Shown piece by piece: positions 62,448 to 64,000 of a DNA stretch of 64,000 nt (the stretch's first letter is position 1; every line of letters begins with the position of its first letter). Source of the DNA: Blautia coccoides (GTDB taxonomy: Bacteria; Bacillota; Clostridia; Lachnospirales; Lachnospiraceae); the NCBI RefSeq assembly GCF_034355335.1, contig NZ_CP136422.1, positions 1,057,001-1,121,000 of the forward strand, given 5' to 3'. The position numbers and the translations under genes are program-made. The notes beneath the pieces were generated by a model that was not told the origin of the DNA, searched no databases, and saw only the letters and a program-made list of their open reading frames with translations.

Positions 62448-64000
62448 ATGCCGTTTGATTTTCATGATTTTGACAGGATTAAGAATCTGGCAGAGGAACT
62501 GCGCGAGCTTCGGTATCGGAAGCTTCAGGATATCCCTTCTTTTCTGTTCTGGGAGGACAGTGACAGAAAGAGCAGGGTGAGTGCCGGGGAGGTCGGGGTG
62601 GGATTTTCATTTCGTGGCTGGGATAAATATTACTGGCTGACAGCAGAGGTGGAAATCCCCCAGGAATTTCGCGGGGAGGAAGTGCTGGGCCTTTTTGACT
62701 TTGGTGCTCCCGCGGGAACCGGAAATAATGGGAATTTTGAAAGCCTGCTCTATGTAAACGATGAGCCTTATCAGGCTGTGGACGGAAACCACAAGGAAGT
62801 GTTCTTTTCCCCGGAGGTTTGTGGGCAGAGACTGAAGCTCAAATTCAGGCTGTGGACAGGACTCAGCGGAGGCGGAATCCCAAAAGACAATGTGATGGAG
62901 ATATGCAGGGCACAGATCGGAGTGCTGGATCAGGGTACGGATGACCTCTATTATCTGACCACAGCGGCTCTTGAGACCTATGAAGCTTTGAGTGCGGAGA
63001 ATGAATACCGAGAGTGGATCTTAAATATGCTTGTAAAGGCTTACTGCCTGGTAGATTATACGGAACCGGGCAGCCGGGGCTTTTATGAAAGCGTGTCAGA
63101 GGCAGCCGGATACCTGAATGGGTGTCTGGACGGCCGCGGAAAACCGGATGTCCATGTGACCATGGCAGGCCATACCCATATAGATGTAGCCTGGCTGTGG
63201 CGGTTGTGCCATACCAGAGAGAAAGCTGCCAGGTCATTTTCAACGGTGGACCGCCTGATGGAGAAATATCCGGAATATCACTTTCTGCAGTCCCAGCCCC
63301 AGCTCTATGAATTTATTAAGGAGGACCACCCCGATATTTATGAGAAGATCAAAAAGAGGGTCAAGGAGGGAAAATGGGAGCCATCCGGGGCCATGTGGGT
63401 GGAGTGTGACTGCAATATCGCCTCAGGGGAATCCATGATCCGGCAGATCCTGGTGGGGAAAAATTTCTTCCGAAAAGAATTCGGCTATGAAAGTGAATTT
63501 CTTTGGCTGCCGGATGTGTTTGGGTATTCCTGGGCACTTCCCCAGATTTTAAAGAAATCTGGCGTAAATACCTTTATGACGACCAAGATAAGCTGGAATG
63601 ACACAAACCGCCTGCCCTATGACACCTTTACCTGGAAGGGCATTGACGGAACCGGGGTGACAACCCATTTTGTGACCACCTCCGATCCCGGGGAGGATTA
63701 TTATACATACAACGGAAATTCCGGCCCCAGGGCAGTGAAAAGTGTCTGGGACAATTATAAGAACAAGGATACCAACCGGGAATTACTGATCTCTTACGGC
63801 TATGGAGACGGTGGAGGGGGACCAAACCGGGATATGATACGCCAGATAGAAATGGTTGAGAAGATGCCGGGAATCCCCCATGTAAAAAACCAGTCCGTGA
63901 CGGAGTATTTCCGCGGTCTCAATGCCACGCTGAGAGAAAACCCCATGGAAGGGTATCTTCCGGTGTGGGACGGGGAGCTTTATCTGGAGTTCCACAGAGG
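62448..64000 (+). CDS. Alpha-mannosidase, glycoside hydrolase family 38 (second copy), cut by window end
   Basis: The first 517 codons are present; the gene runs off the window. The start is ATG 62448, three bases after the GH4 stop, with AAGGAG before it. Markers: HTHIDVAWLWRL, nucleophile Asp321 in MWVECDCN, LPDVFGYSWALPQIL and YGDGGGGPNRDM. It resembles the copy at 32390 through most of its length, including the N-terminal domain (FDFGAPAGTGNN vs FDFGNTGAGNN). No signal peptide. Confidence 0.93.
   Translation, partial: MPFDFHDFDRIKNLAEELRELRYRKLQDIPSFLFWEDSDRKSRVSAGEVGVGFSFRGWDKYYWLTAEVEIPQEFRGEEVLGLFDFGAPAGTGNNGNFESLLYVNDEPYQAVDGNHKEVFFSPEVCGQRLKLKFRLWTGLSGGGIPKDNVMEICRAQIGVLDQGTDDLYYLTTAALETYEALSAENEYREWILNMLVKAYCLVDYTEPGSRGFYESVSEAAGYLNGCLDGRGKPDVHVTMAGHTHIDVAWLWRLCHTREKAARSFSTVDRLMEKYPEYHFLQSQPQLYEFIKEDHPDIYEKIKKRVKEGKWEPSGAMWVECDCNIASGESMIRQILVGKNFFRKEFGYESEFLWLPDVFGYSWALPQILKKSGVNTFMTTKISWNDTNRLPYDTFTWKGIDGTGVTTHFVTTSDPGEDYYTYNGNSGPRAVKSVWDNYKNKDTNRELLISYGYGDGGGGPNRDMIRQIEMVEKMPGIPHVKNQSVTEYFRGLNATLRENPMEGYLPVWDGELYLEFHR

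Noticed and set aside
1..64000. Phage, toxin-antitoxin or restriction systems
   Set aside because: No integrase, capsid, paired small toxin genes or restriction-modification genes were found. The only clear mobile element is the IS110 copy.
1..64000. tRNA or rRNA genes
   Set aside because: No cloverleaf or rRNA-like sequence was recognised in the intergenic regions read by eye.

Overview
The window looks like chromosome of an endospore-forming, gut-type member of the Lachnospiraceae (Firmicutes/Clostridia), possibly Blautia or a close relative. Reasons: the spoIIAA-spoIIAB-sigF-spoVAA-spoVAB cluster, an alpha/beta-type spore SASP, T-box control of valS, strong AGGAGG ribosome sites, many YesM/YesN two-component pairs, Lpl-type sugar importers and the folC/valS neighbourhood. 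The genus is inference; the family is fairly secure.

Layout. 1-11.4 kb: the end of a peptide/oligosaccharide-type ABC importer (substrate-binding protein, two permeases, two ATPases), a GH172 (DUF2961) hydrolase, a membrane-anchored tandem thioredoxin-fold protein, a YesM-type kinase with no partner regulator in view, and a heterodimeric ABC exporter with one degenerate ATP site. 11.4-16.5 kb: envelope-stress type genes (DUF4230; PadR-DUF1700-DUF4097-PspC), a secreted CAP protein with a proline-rich repeat linker, and a SASP. 16.5-17.45 kb: almost 1 kb without a convincing gene, holding a small repeat element, a complete transcription unit made of a strong promoter, a cobalamin riboswitch and a terminator but no recognisable gene, and then the valS T-box leader. 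17.4-28.4 kb: housekeeping and sporulation (valS, an LTA-synthase-type sulfatase, folC, a 49-residue ORF, a TPR membrane protein, the sigF operon). 28.4-30.8 kb: a WYL regulator preceded by six 18-bp repeats, a zinc-ribbon protein and an Fpg/Nei relative lacking canonical catalytic residues.

31-36.3 kb: mannoside locus 1 (GH125, GH38, YesL-like protein). 36.5-43.2 kb: two anion transporters (SLC13 type, DcuC type), a PucR-type regulator and two URO-D/MtaA-like methyltransferases with no corrinoid protein beside them. 43.3-44.86 kb: an IS110-family element. 44.9-48.1 kb: a YesM/YesN pair.

48.2-64 kb: a divergent regulon around 54.4 kb. Leftward: unknown 153-aa protein, PHP phosphoesterase, YesM kinase, YesN regulator, organophosphate-antiporter-like MFS protein. 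Rightward: second PHP protein, EEP-type phosphodiesterase, Lpl-type sugar ABC importer, PfkB kinase, GH4 glycosidase and a second GH38 alpha-mannosidase cut by the window end. Combining three phosphoesterase-type enzymes with alpha-mannosidases, a sugar kinase and an organophosphate-like carrier suggests use of a phosphate-bearing mannoside. That is the most interesting metabolic hypothesis here; the orphan riboswitch transcript is the most interesting RNA.
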